Part shown: in pieces, positions 16,717 to 25,262 of the stretch
Layout: every line of letters starts with the position of its first letter
Numbering within the stretch: position 1 is the stretch's first letter
Origin: Actinomycetota bacterium
GTDB taxonomy: Bacteria > Actinomycetota > Acidimicrobiia > Acidimicrobiales > Acidimicrobiaceae
Length of the DNA: 43,868 nt
Assembly (NCBI GenBank): GCA_004298555.1
Contig: SCQM01000199.1
Location: 1-43,868 of the forward strand
Direction: 5' to 3'
Notes under the pieces: generated by a model
What the model saw: the letters and a program-made list of their open reading frames with translations, nothing else
What the model was told of the DNA's origin: nothing
Databases searched by the model: none
Translations under genes and position numbers: made by a program

Positions 16717-17778
16717 TTATCTTTGTGAGTTTGAAATCAGCTCTTCTAGAGCATGAAGAGCTGCACCTGATGAAATCGATTGCCGTGCAAGCTGCACCCC
16801 ATCACCCAAAGAGGGTGCAGCACCGCATATGTAGAGCGCTGCACCAGCATTGAGTATCGCGATGTCGGCCTTTGGACCTGGTTTTCCTTCTAGCACTTCA
16901 CGAACTATTACCGCGTTCTCTTTGGCCTCCCCACCGCGAAGTTCGCCGAGAGTAGCCCGGGGGATGCCCAACTCGGTCGGATCGAGCTTGTATCGACTGA
17001 TTACCGGGTTGCCAGCACCGTCTCGGGAAAGTTCCAATATGGATGTGACCGCGGTGGTTGAGATTTCATCCAGACCGTCTTCCCCGTATACAACCATTGC
17101 CCGGTCCGAGCCCTGGTTGGCGAGAACGTGAATCATTGTTTCGGCCATTGCGGGATCAGACACTCCCACCACTTGATATTTTGCGCGAGCGGGATTCACC
17201 AGCGGGCCGAGAAAATTGAATATGGTGGGAACACCCAACTCATGTCTGAGTGCTGCCACATTGGCCATTGCGGGATGGAACTTGGGGGCAAAACAAAATC
17301 CAATATTAGCCTTTTCGATGCATTCGGCCACGAGTGAGGGTCCAATGTCGACCTTTACGCCAAGAGATTCGAGAACATCCGCAGAACCGGCCTTGGAGGA
17401 AGACGCCCGTCCTCCATGCTTGCATACTTTTACCCCGGCCCCTGCGACAATTAGTGCCGCCATTGTTGAGACATTGATCGTCATCGCCCTGTCGCCGCCA
17501 GTTCCGCACGTGTCCACCAGATAGGGATCCACGTCAACGCAGGTAGCAAAATCCAGCATTGCCGACGCCATCCCGGAGACTTCGTCAATAGTCTCGCCTT
17601 TAGTCCTAAGGGCTGCTACGAACGCGGCCGCATGAGCCATTGAAGTTGCCCCAGAAAGTATTTCCACCAGTGCCAGACGCGACAAATCGTATCCCATGTC
17701 CTTACCGCTAAAAAGGTGCGATAAGACATAAGACCATCCCGGAAAATCTTGGCTATTCGTTGTATCCTCTTTATTCAC
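16717..17778 (-). CDS. trpD: Anthranilate phosphoribosyltransferase
   Basis: Catalyses the second committed step of tryptophan synthesis, joining anthranilate to PRPP. The 353-aa protein has the glycine-rich PRPP site DTCGTGGDRAMTINVST, the KHGGRASSSKAGSADVLESLGV segment, and FCFAPKFHPAMANVAALRHELGVPTIFNFLGPLVNPA. The length is usual for TrpD. The start is GTG at 17778; the N-terminal helices from about residue 15 (YVLSHLFSGKDMGYDLSRLALVEILSGATSMAHAAAFVAALR) belong to the family, so later starts are unlikely. No other trp genes are in the window, so the pathway is dispersed. It diverges from the membrane protein gene at 17995. I see no trp leader peptide or T-box in the 216 bp between them. 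Confidence 0.95.
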   Translation of the reverse strand: MNKEDTTNSQDFPGWSYVLSHLFSGKDMGYDLSRLALVEILSGATSMAHAAAFVAALRTKGETIDEVSGMASAMLDFATCVDVDPYLVDTCGTGGDRAMTINVSTMAALIVAGAGVKVCKHGGRASSSKAGSADVLESLGVKVDIGPSLVAECIEKANIGFCFAPKFHPAMANVAALRHELGVPTIFNFLGPLVNPARAKYQVVGVSDPAMAETMIHVLANQGSDRAMVVYGEDGLDEISTTAVTSILELSRDGAGNPVISRYKLDPTELGIPRATLGELRGGEAKENAVIVREVLEGKPGPKADIAILNAGAALYICGAAPSLGDGVQLARQSISSGAALHALEELISNSQR

Positions 17779-17994
17779 TATATACGAGGATACTCACTCG
17801 TTACCGATGACTCGACACTGCAGCACGCTGCAGGCCAGAATCATCCACAGGAGGGGCATCCAACCTGAGACTGCCCGCCTGCCCCGCTGTTCAGGCAAAT
17901 TGCAATCAATTGCGATGTTCCGGTTGACCAAGAGTCGATCAGGCCGATTGACCACTTTGGAGAAAAGAGCCTCCAGTATCTCTAATATGGGAAA

Positions 17995-18678
17995 ATGACA
18001 ACAGAATCCCAAGTTCCTCCCGAGACTCCCGCGTTCGGATTCCGGTCAGAACAAGAACACAGACTGCCGGCACTTATAACGATTTTTCTGGCCGCAGTTC
18101 TCTACATCCTTCTCCCCAAAGGACTCATCTTTGGGCCACGATATATCCTGCCCATATTGGAGCTGATCCTGCTAATCCCTTTGGCGATTTCAAATCCGAT
18201 GAAAATCACCAGGGAATCCCGCAATTTCAGATGGCTTTCGCTGGTACTCATTGGACTTGTTAACATTGCGAATGCCTCGAATCTGGCATTGCTCATCTTT
18301 CGCCTTGTCAGGGGGGGTAATACCAGCGGACGAACCCTGCTCTATGCTGCAGCTGCCATTTGGCTCACCAATGTCATGGTGTTCGCGCTGTGGATCTGGG
18401 AACTAGACCGAGGCGGCCCATATGCGAGGTGCTCGAATTTACGAAGAAATCCTGACTTTTTATTTCCTCAAATGTCAGTACCTGAGACAACGATTACGAA
18501 GTGGGTGCCCACATATTTTGACTATCTCTACGTTTCCTTCACCAACGCACTGGCTTTCAGCCCCACCGATACTATGCCACTAACTCCGATGGCAAAGTTT
18601 CTGATGCTCGTACAATCAATGGTGTCGGTAGTAACGGTGGTTCTGGTAGGAGCAAGGGCTGTTAATATACTCCACTAA
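17995..18678 (+). CDS. Integral membrane protein, DUF1345-like/ion-channel-like, unknown function
   Basis: A 227-aa protein with about five hydrophobic segments: LPALITIFLAAVLYILLP, PILELILLIPLAIS, a segment around LVLIGLVNIANASNLALLIF, AAAAIWLTNVMVFALWIW and the last helix around LMLVQSMVSVVTVVLVGARAVNIL. Before the last helix, YVSFTNALAFSPTDTMPLT resembles a pore-loop-type segment seen in a widespread group of actinobacterial membrane proteins of no assigned role. The ATG at 17995 has GGGA close upstream. It stands alone and ends in a hairpin shared with the convergent DUF3501 gene. Confidence 0.7.
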   Translation: MTTESQVPPETPAFGFRSEQEHRLPALITIFLAAVLYILLPKGLIFGPRYILPILELILLIPLAISNPMKITRESRNFRWLSLVLIGLVNIANASNLALLIFRLVRGGNTSGRTLLYAAAAIWLTNVMVFALWIWELDRGGPYARCSNLRRNPDFLFPQMSVPETTITKWVPTYFDYLYVSFTNALAFSPTDTMPLTPMAKFLMLVQSMVSVVTVVLVGARAVNILH

Positions 18679-18714
18679 AGACCGATGACTCGAGAATGTA
18701 CCGGAAATCGGTCT
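18679..18714. terminator. Inverted repeat between convergent genes
   Basis: AGACCGAT at 18679-18686 pairs perfectly with ATCGGTCT at 18707-18714 around a 20-nt loop. It begins directly after the stop of the membrane protein gene and ends 3 nt before the stop of DUF3501. The position fits a two-way terminator, although neither side has a T-run. Confidence 0.45.
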
Positions 18715-18717
18715 CCA

Positions 18718-19311
18718 TTATGCCCAGTCAGCAACAAGCGATTCAACCGTAGCTTTAGAAAGCAGCTCTCTCGCCTGGTATTTTGGATGGTCTACTCCCA
18801 GGAAGACTGGGCCAGATTTTAGCAAATCCTGCTCAGCTTCATTAAGAACCCATTGGACATAGTGGACCGAAGCTGTGATGTCCTCCCTGGTCAGTTGTGA
18901 TTCATGCTCTTTTTCAGGCCTCGAAACTATTCGCTTGGGGGCATCGCTCGAGCCAATTTCGAAATAGAGCGAAGCTTCAATTCCTACCAGTTTCGGCAGC
19001 CATTCCTCGAGCATTTCGGTCGAAGTGAGTTCGAGAAACAAAGTTGCCTTGAGTTCGCCTTTTTCAGGAATCAGCGGATTGTAAACGGCAAGTTCAGTCT
19101 CGATCTGCTCGTCCCGAAGCATCTTCTCTGCCCTTGCCATTTCCTGAATTTGGAATCTGACTGTTTCCCGGTTTTCGAATACGACCGATACCAAATCTCC
19201 GAGCGAAATCCGGCGGAGAGCTTTGAGAGCAATTATCGAGCGCCGAAAGTCGTCACGCTCGCGCTCGTATTCGCGCAAATCTACTATGTCACTTAGATTC
19301 AATTTGGTCAT
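18718..19311 (-). CDS. DUF3501 family protein
   Basis: A 197-aa protein that matches DUF3501: LSDIVDLREYERERDDFRRSIIALKALRRISLGDLVSVVFENRETVRFQIQEMARAEKM, then NPLIPEKGELKATLFLELTS and TASVHYVQWVLNEAEQDLL. The function is unknown, but the family typically accompanies rubrerythrin and a CCG-domain Fe-S oxidoreductase, as here. The ATG at 19311 overlaps the end of the Fe-S gene by 23 nt and has GAGGG upstream, so translation is coupled. The protein is soluble and mostly helical, with no metal motif that I can identify. Confidence 0.82.
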   Translation of the reverse strand: MTKLNLSDIVDLREYERERDDFRRSIIALKALRRISLGDLVSVVFENRETVRFQIQEMARAEKMLRDEQIETELAVYNPLIPEKGELKATLFLELTSTEMLEEWLPKLVGIEASLYFEIGSSDAPKRIVSRPEKEHESQLTREDITASVHYVQWVLNEAEQDLLKSGPVFLGVDHPKYQARELLSKATVESLVADWA

Positions 19312-20605
19312 CATTACCCTCGCCAATTCCGTATGCCCTAGCAACAATCTGCATCGGATGAAACACCCTGCGTCCCGTCTCCTCGGTTATGGCTGTGTTC
19401 GCCAGGTGGCAGTCGCCAGCCATGACCTGTCCGGTGCTCTTTTCGATAGCTTTTGCCAACCCGCTGGACACCTTTTTTGACAACTCATAGTTATCTCGCC
19501 GGTAACCCCAAGTGCCGTCGATTCCAGAGCACTTGTTCACGACGGTCACTTTAATGCCAGCCAGCTTTAGCAGGTCACGACTCTTGAACCCTATGCTAAG
19601 TGCCTGCATGTGGCACGGAACATGGTACGTGACCGACTCGGGCACAGAACCGCTGAATTCCAGGCTGATGCCGCCGCCACTCTTGTGCATCTGCATAAGG
19701 TATTCGGATGAATCGTAGGTGGCGTCAGCAACGTCCCTGGCCTCTTGTGTCTTTATGTAAAGCGGATAATCACGTTTGATGACGTAGGCGCAGGTGGGCT
19801 GGGCTACGATTATGGGATTGCCTTGCCTCGCCTGGCTTACCAAGGCGGTCACGTTTTTCTCGGCAACCTTTTTGAACTGGTCGACATTTCCACTGTGGAG
19901 CCATGGCGCGCCACAGCACTTCACTCCATCAGGAAGTGCACACTCAATCCCGTTCCGTTCGAAGACTGCCACCAAGTCCTTGCCGATTTCCGGATCCTGG
20001 TATTCGATGAAGCAGGTCGGGTAAATCGCCGCTTTGGCCCGGCGATTTTCAACAAAGGGCTTGATGCGCTTCCGATACCATACGGAAAAGCGCTGCTTAG
20101 CATATGGAGGAAGCACTCGCTCAGCCGCTATGCCCATCACTCTCTCCATAGTTTTTCTGACTATGGTGCTGTTGGTGGATAGCGCCTTGTTTGTAATTCC
20201 AGACAACTTTACCGATACAGTACCAAGCAAATCAGTGCGGCTAAGAAGCTGGTCTGCAAGTTTCTGGCTAACGGTTTGATGATTGTTCCGCACTTTTACA
20301 GCATTAGCCCGCATCATCAGGCGGGGAAAGTCCAGTTCCCACTCATGGGGAGGTATGTAAGGACATTTGAGATAGCACAGCTTGCACTGGTAACACTCGT
20401 CGACTACCTGGTCCTGCTCGCGGGTCGTCAAACCCGCAACGTCTCCATCCCTGGCGTCAATTGAATTGAACATGGTCGGAAACGCAGGACACAGATGCAG
20501 GCAAAGTCTGCATCCATGGCATAAATCGAACACCCGCGTCAGTTCTGTACGCAGATCTGCCTCATCGAAGTACGACGGATGAGTTGGTTCGTAAGCAGTA
20601 GCCAT
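19289..20605 (-). CDS. (Fe-S)-binding oxidoreductase with CCG domains, GlpC/HdrB-like
   Basis: A 438-aa iron-sulfur protein that probably passes electrons between a reductant and a partner at the membrane or in the cytoplasm. Two ferredoxin-type clusters are encoded by CHGCRLCLHLCPAF (near residue 29) and CYQCKLCYLKCPYIP (near 71). Two CCG-type domains follow: CCGAPWLHSGN, and CHMQALSIGF together with KCSGIDGTWG. This is the GlpC pattern. No flavin domain is present, so the electron donor is elsewhere. The ATG at 20605 has AGGAGAGGG directly upstream. The DUF3501 gene overlaps it downstream and rubrerythrin lies upstream, so a role in peroxide or oxygen defence is likely. Confidence 0.85.
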   Translation of the reverse strand: MATAYEPTHPSYFDEADLRTELTRVFDLCHGCRLCLHLCPAFPTMFNSIDARDGDVAGLTTREQDQVVDECYQCKLCYLKCPYIPPHEWELDFPRLMMRANAVKVRNNHQTVSQKLADQLLSRTDLLGTVSVKLSGITNKALSTNSTIVRKTMERVMGIAAERVLPPYAKQRFSVWYRKRIKPFVENRRAKAAIYPTCFIEYQDPEIGKDLVAVFERNGIECALPDGVKCCGAPWLHSGNVDQFKKVAEKNVTALVSQARQGNPIIVAQPTCAYVIKRDYPLYIKTQEARDVADATYDSSEYLMQMHKSGGGISLEFSGSVPESVTYHVPCHMQALSIGFKSRDLLKLAGIKVTVVNKCSGIDGTWGYRRDNYELSKKVSSGLAKAIEKSTGQVMAGDCHLANTAITEETGRRVFHPMQIVARAYGIGEGNDDQIESK

Positions 20606-20641
20606 CCCTCTCCTAACCTGTCAGTTCATCAAATGCTACCC

Positions 20642-20674
20642 AGTGGTTGCACGGCACGATACCGTGCAACCACT
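20642..20674. terminator. Long perfect hairpin between rubrerythrin and the Fe-S gene
   Basis: AGTGGTTGCACGG at 20642-20654 pairs with CCGTGCAACCACT at 20662-20674, a 13-bp perfect stem with a 7-nt loop. It lies between the rubrerythrin stop and the Fe-S gene start. No T-run follows on the minus strand. It may be a U-less terminator or an element that lowers expression of the downstream pair relative to rubrerythrin. Confidence 0.5.
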
Positions 20675-20721
20675 ATGCACAGCCAGTCGTGGGAGCTTCC
20701 AGTTTCGGGATTATGAAACAG

Positions 20722-21144
20722 CTATGAGATAGACTCTAGGCCTTGGGTAAAGCGGCCAGCGTGGCTCTTCTCGGCCCGCGCCAGCGTCTCAAACCACTCG
20801 GCCACCTCTACAAAACCTTCGTCCCTTGCGGTGCGCGCAAATCCAGGATACATCTCTGTATATTCGTACGTCTCTCCCTCGATTGCGGACTTCAAATTAT
20901 CCTCTGAACCACCCACCGGAACACCGGTTACCGGATCTCCCACACCATCTGCGAGAAAATCGAAGTGACCAAATGCATGTCCGGTCTCTCCATCTGCCAC
21001 AGATCTGAACAATGCGGCTATATCCGGGTAACCCTCGATGTCAGCCTTCTGGGCGAAGTAGAGGTAACGACGATTCGCCTGACTCTCTCCAGCAAATGCG
21101 GCCTTGAGATTTTCCGCCGTCTTGGAAGACTTGAGTACTGCCAT
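20722..21144 (-). CDS. Rubrerythrin, erythrin domain only
   Basis: A 140-aa diiron ferritin-like protein that reduces hydrogen peroxide. The metal ligands are visible: [22 protein letters not shown] with Exx[16 protein letters not shown], and [11 protein letters not shown] with ExxH. The C-terminal rubredoxin domain of classical rubrerythrin, with its CxxC pairs, is absent, so electrons must come from another protein, for which the Fe-S protein next door is an obvious candidate. The ATG at 21144 has an ideal AAGGAG site. It sits between the perR-like and Fe-S genes on the same strand. Confidence 0.93.
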   Translation of the reverse strand: MAVLKSSKTAENLKAAFAGESQANRRYLYFAQKADIEGYPDIAALFRSVADGETGHAFGHFDFLADGVGDPVTGVPVGGSEDNLKSAIEGETYEYTEMYPGFARTARDEGFVEVAEWFETLARAEKSHAGRFTQGLESIS

Positions 21145-21215
21145 AATTATCTCCTTGTTCTCTAATTCCACTTTAATCACCAATTTACCGACCTGATCTT
21201 TGCCGGCCTTGGCGA

Positions 21216-21659
21216 TTAGCCCGACTCCGACTGCTCAGAGATCTCAGCCTTGCACTTTGGGCAAAGACCTCTGAAGGTAATTTCCGCTGCACCCGCTTCA
21301 AAACCTTGCAACTGCTCCCCGGGTATCTGGATTTCTTCGATATCCAAATACAGATCCTTGACCAAGTGGCATCTTGTGCATACCAAATGATGGTGCGCCA
21401 ACTGGTTGGGATCGAACCGGGCCGATCCGGTTCCGAGATCCAAAGGTGAAATCTCGCCCATGTCAACCAGTTCATGCAACGTCTGATATACCGTTTTGAG
21501 TGACACGGTTGGCATCTCTCTTACTAATTCTGCATATACCGATTCCGCGGTTGGATGAGATACATTTCCCTGGAGAATCTGGAAAATTCTCTCACGTTGC
21601 GGAGTAACTTTTCTCCCATGAATTCGAAAATTTTTGACCAGCTCTTCAGGGCTTCTCAT
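21216..21659 (-). CDS. Fur-family metal-dependent repressor, probably PerR-type
   Basis: A 147-aa regulator. The winged-helix domain is VTPQRERIFQILQGNVSHPTAESVYAELVREMPTVSLKTVYQTLHELVDMGEI. The dimerisation domain carries HHHLVCTRCHLV and a second CxxC (CPKCK) near the C-terminus, the structural zinc pairs of Fur/PerR proteins. The position just upstream of rubrerythrin supports peroxide sensing (PerR), but Fur cannot be excluded. The ATG at 21659 lies 3 nt after GAGG. The upstream region is AT-rich and contains TAACCAGCGTTA (4-bp arms); I could not match a PerR box with confidence. Confidence 0.88.
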   Translation of the reverse strand: MRSPEELVKNFRIHGRKVTPQRERIFQILQGNVSHPTAESVYAELVREMPTVSLKTVYQTLHELVDMGEISPLDLGTGSARFDPNQLAHHHLVCTRCHLVKDLYLDIEEIQIPGEQLQGFEAGAAEITFRGLCPKCKAEISEQSESG

Positions 21660-21929
21660 CAACCTCTATTCTATAACCAACATTTTACAATTACTATCCA
21701 TTAGCAACAGAAAGTCATTGTTCTCTAACCAGCGTTATCAGAGCTATGACACGGCCACAGAGCAAAGCTCGGCAAAAGCAAACTTAGCCCTTCGCGGTCA
21801 CCGGCCGCAATAGCAATTCCTGGGTTGACCCCGCACAATTGCGGTGGTGACTGCCGGCATATTATTCTTCAATCTAGTATCTATCTAAAACAGGCGGCAG
21901 CACCATGCAGTTGCCTCAGAAGGCAGGAT

Positions 21930-23405
21930 ATGACCAAACGGCGTCTAGAGCTAAGCGTTGCGGTACTTGACATTGGAACTTCAAATGTTCGCGCATCTGC
22001 AGTCAGTTCTGATGGCTCAATTACTGCGCAGTTTCGCACCAAATTCAAAACCGCCTCCCCTACCAGAGGTTTTGTGGAATTTGATGCGGAGGAGCTGTAT
22101 CAGAACTCAGTCAGTCTTCTCGTCCAGCTCCTCGCCCAAAGGGACTGCTCAGCCCTCGCCATTACAAATCAGCGCGCCTCCACCGTGGTATTCGACCCAA
22201 CCTCGAAGAAGCCAGTCTGCCCAGGACAGAGTTGGCAGGATATAAGAACTGCGCCAATGTGCCTAGCCGTCAAAGCACCGGGAATCTCGATATCGCCAAA
22301 TCAAAGCGCTTCAAAAATTGCTCTCATGATGGACCTTTTCGATAAGGAGCGTTCCAAAGAACTACTGGGAGGAACGATTGATGCGTGGTTGACCTATCGT
22401 CTGACCGGCAACTTCAAAACCGAACATACCAACGCGGCAATGTCCGGCTTGGTAGAGCCGAATGCGACCCGCTACGATGACATCATCTTGGCGAAACTCA
22501 ATATTTTGAAAAGCAGCCTCCCCCAAATCCAGCAATCCTTCAGCTATTTTGGTGATGCAGTAATAGGCAACAAACAGCTGCCATTGTTGGCGATACTCGG
22601 TGATCAGCAGGCATCAATGCTGGGGCAGGGAATAACGCGGACCGGGGAAGCCAAGGCAACCTTCGGAACCGGAGCCATGGTGGACATCGTTACTGGAAAT
22701 ACTGGCCCCAGCTCAACGAATCGGCTCCCAAACGGCACCTTTCCGATAGTCGCTCGCTCGCAAGGCACTGACATAACCTTTGGATTGGAGGCCATAGGAC
22801 TCCATGCAGGTTCAGCGGTGGAGTTTGCGTGCTTCAATCTCGGGCTTGCGGACAGCCCGATGCATCTGGAAGAACTCGCAAAAAAATCAAAACAAGATTC
22901 AAAAGAGATCTTTGTGCCGGCACTGACAGGCCTTGCAACGCCTGAGTGGGATTTCGGAGCGCTAGGCGCATTCACCAACATCACGCATGCCACCACAAAA
23001 GCCGAACTCGCCAATGCAGTGCTCTGCGGAATTGCGCATATTGGAGCCGACCTTGTCGAGGCCATCGAAGCTGACGGGGATACCACGCTCGAACATTTAA
23101 GCGTCGACGGCGGCATGACGCAAAATCTGCTATTTCTCCAGCATCTAGCCAACTTCTCCCAAAAAATCCTCTATCTGTCATCGGCCCGCGAGGCGACGAC
23201 TGTTGGCGCAGGCTTAGCCGCGCATATTTCGCTGGGTGAAATAGCTGATATCAACGAACTTGCTGAATTAATTCCGCCCCGAAAAACGATTGAGCCGCAA
23301 ACCGCGTTCCAGCCTCACGCCCTGGCAGAAGCAAGAGAAGGCTGGGCAAAAGCAATTGGCATTGCGCGGAACTCGGTCCCTGAACTGAGTGCAGTAATTT
23401 TCTAG
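21930..23405 (+). CDS. FGGY-family carbohydrate kinase, second copy
   Basis: A 491-aa kinase of the same family as the gene at 9569. It has LDIGTSNVRA at the phosphate-1 loop, ITNQRASTVVFD, GQSWQDIRT, GTIDAWLTYRL, LGDQQASMLGQG, FGTGAMVDIVTGN and LSVDGGMTQNLLFLQHLA. It has diverged from glycerol kinase more than the first copy: the PYF segment is lost and VPALTGLATPEWD replaces the usual loop. The substrate may therefore be another polyol or sugar. I chose the ATG at 21930, preceded by AAGGCAGG; a longer frame from 21825 begins before the family domain. It is 99 bp upstream of purK and need not be part of that operon. Confidence 0.78.
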   Translation: MTKRRLELSVAVLDIGTSNVRASAVSSDGSITAQFRTKFKTASPTRGFVEFDAEELYQNSVSLLVQLLAQRDCSALAITNQRASTVVFDPTSKKPVCPGQSWQDIRTAPMCLAVKAPGISISPNQSASKIALMMDLFDKERSKELLGGTIDAWLTYRLTGNFKTEHTNAAMSGLVEPNATRYDDIILAKLNILKSSLPQIQQSFSYFGDAVIGNKQLPLLAILGDQQASMLGQGITRTGEAKATFGTGAMVDIVTGNTGPSSTNRLPNGTFPIVARSQGTDITFGLEAIGLHAGSAVEFACFNLGLADSPMHLEELAKKSKQDSKEIFVPALTGLATPEWDFGALGAFTNITHATTKAELANAVLCGIAHIGADLVEAIEADGDTTLEHLSVDGGMTQNLLFLQHLANFSQKILYLSSAREATTVGAGLAAHISLGEIADINELAELIPPRKTIEPQTAFQPHALAEAREGWAKAIGIARNSVPELSAVIF

Positions 23406-23504
23406 CCCAATATGGGCTCAGTCACGGGCCTTTATACGATTTTCAGCATCAGCGTGACTAAAGTGTTAGTTAGCCGCCAGAACACGCCTACAGACCAGAG
23501 GAAA

Positions 23505-24740
23505 ATGAGCATACAACAGGAAAAACGAACGCAGGACTCAGAGAATCGCTCCAATTCGGGTCCCAAAATGATTGACTGGAACAAGCTCACCAAACTTCCG
23601 ACTGTTGGGATTATCGGAGGTGGCCAGTTAGCCCAGATGCTTTACCAGAGTGCTATCTCACTCGGAATTGACGCCCATTTATTCGCCTCAGCCACAGACG
23701 AGGCCGCTCCGAAATATTTTCGGGATATCACCCGTGCTTCATCTGAATCCTGGACCCCTCCGGAAATATACCACTTCGCCCAAAAATGTGACGTCGTTAC
23801 CTTCGATCACGAGCTGGTTTCGCCAAACATCGTCCGCGAACTCGAAAAGCGCGGGTGCCTCATGCTTCCGACAGCTGCCACCCTTGAGCTGTCCGCCAAT
23901 AAAGCAAACCAAAGGCAGCGGCTCAGTCAACTCGGCCATGCGCTCCCTCCATTTCAGATCTGCAACACAGTTGCGGAAATCACCTCCTTTGGCGACCGTT
24001 TTGGATGGCCCATAGTAGTCAAACCCTCCACCGGAGGTTACGACGGCAGAGGGGTGTTCCCGGTTTTTGATGAAGCCGAAACGACCACGGTATTCAACAA
24101 TCTGAATGCGCATCTGCCTTTTGTCGTTGAACCACAACTCGAGCTTGAGGCTGAAGGCTCAGTAATCGCCGTCCGCTCCACCGCGGGAGAGTGCGTCACG
24201 TATCCAATGGTGAAAACTGTTCAGCATGAAGGGATGTGCAGAGAAGTAACCTCGCCCGGCGACTTCCCCGCTGCCATAACTGAGGAAGCTCAGCGCATCG
24301 CAGAAAACTTGGCCAATGATTTGGACGTCGTCGGAGCACTGGCTGTGGAATTCTTCATTCTCGACGGTAAACTCATGGTGAACGAACTTGCGCCGCGCCC
24401 CCACAACACAGGACACATCACCATAGAGGCAAATGTAACTTCGCAGTTTGAGAATCATCTGCGAGCCGTACTTGGATTGCCGCTCGGATCGACGGCACTT
24501 AGAGTTCCAGCCGCTGCAACCGTAAACCTCATTGCCAATTCAAATAGCCAAAACATAGCCCCCCATGTCCCGAATGCTCTGGAAATCAAGGGTACCTCTT
24601 TGCATCTTTATTCAAAATCCGCACGTAAAGGCCGTAAGATAGGCCATGTAACTGCGACGGCCGACTCAGTAGAGGAGGCACTGAACCGCGCGCGGCAAAC
24701 AGTGGATCGTTTATCGGGCCTTGAAGCATTTGAGGAATGA
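23505..24740 (+). CDS. purK: N5-carboxyaminoimidazole ribonucleotide synthase
   Basis: Carboxylates AIR with ATP and bicarbonate in purine synthesis; PurE then rearranges the product. The 411-aa protein opens its core with VGIIGGGQLAQML, has the ATP-grasp elements WPIVVKPSTGGYDGRGV and VEPQLELEAEGSVIAVRS, and the C-terminal MVNELAPRPHNTGH. About 30 extra polar residues precede the core. The ATG at 23505 has AGAGGA upstream and is favoured over ATG 23568, which lacks one, and over the far-upstream 23412. It is followed 19 bp later by purE. Confidence 0.94.
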   Translation: MSIQQEKRTQDSENRSNSGPKMIDWNKLTKLPTVGIIGGGQLAQMLYQSAISLGIDAHLFASATDEAAPKYFRDITRASSESWTPPEIYHFAQKCDVVTFDHELVSPNIVRELEKRGCLMLPTAATLELSANKANQRQRLSQLGHALPPFQICNTVAEITSFGDRFGWPIVVKPSTGGYDGRGVFPVFDEAETTTVFNNLNAHLPFVVEPQLELEAEGSVIAVRSTAGECVTYPMVKTVQHEGMCREVTSPGDFPAAITEEAQRIAENLANDLDVVGALAVEFFILDGKLMVNELAPRPHNTGHITIEANVTSQFENHLRAVLGLPLGSTALRVPAAATVNLIANSNSQNIAPHVPNALEIKGTSLHLYSKSARKGRKIGHVTATADSVEEALNRARQTVDRLSGLEAFEE

Positions 24741-24759
24741 GCTAAATTAGGAGCTTTGA

Positions 24760-25245
24760 ATGGCGGCAATCGTTGGAATCGTCATGGGGTCTGATTCAGA
24801 CTATCCCGTCATGGCCCCTGCAGCTCAGGTACTTGACTCCTTTGGGATCGACTATGAATTGAAAGTTGTCTCAGCACACAGAACTCCGCAGAAGATGCTG
24901 GCATATGGATCCAACGCATATGGAAATGGCTTAAGAGTTATAATTGCCGGAGCCGGCGGAGCCGCTCATCTTCCCGGAATGCTCGCCTCGGTAACCACGA
25001 TTCCCGTCATCGGTGTCCCTGTGGCGCTGAAAACGCTCGACGGGCTCGATTCTTTATTGTCAATTGTGCAGATGCCCGCGGGCGTACCTGTTGCAACCGT
25101 GGCAATTGACAACGCCAAAAATGCCGGCCTTTTGGCAGTGCGCATTTTATCGATATCAAACCCTTCCTTAACCTCAGATTTAGCGGCCTACCAGGATGAT
25201 ATGGCAGCTCAGTCATCTTCGAAGGTGCTGCCTCCTGCGGAATGA
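24760..25245 (+). CDS. purE: N5-carboxyaminoimidazole ribonucleotide mutase
   Basis: Converts N5-CAIR to CAIR in purine synthesis. The 161-aa protein has the class I PurE motifs: [11 protein letters not shown] at the phosphate site, SAHRTPQKM with the catalytic His, [12 protein letters not shown], and PVIGVPV. The ATG has AGGAG six nt upstream. It lies downstream of purK in a two-gene operon. The gene converges on the frameshifted methyltransferase, with only 17 bp between the stops. Confidence 0.96.
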   Translation: MAAIVGIVMGSDSDYPVMAPAAQVLDSFGIDYELKVVSAHRTPQKMLAYGSNAYGNGLRVIIAGAGGAAHLPGMLASVTTIPVIGVPVALKTLDGLDSLLSIVQMPAGVPVATVAIDNAKNAGLLAVRILSISNPSLTSDLAAYQDDMAAQSSSKVLPPAE

Positions 25246-25262
25246 TCTTTCATGGCAGACAG

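Noticed and set aside
16275-16853. A 192-codon plus-strand frame
   Set aside because: It runs antisense to the end of trpD, the zinc-ribbon gene and the gap between them, and its composition is not protein-like.
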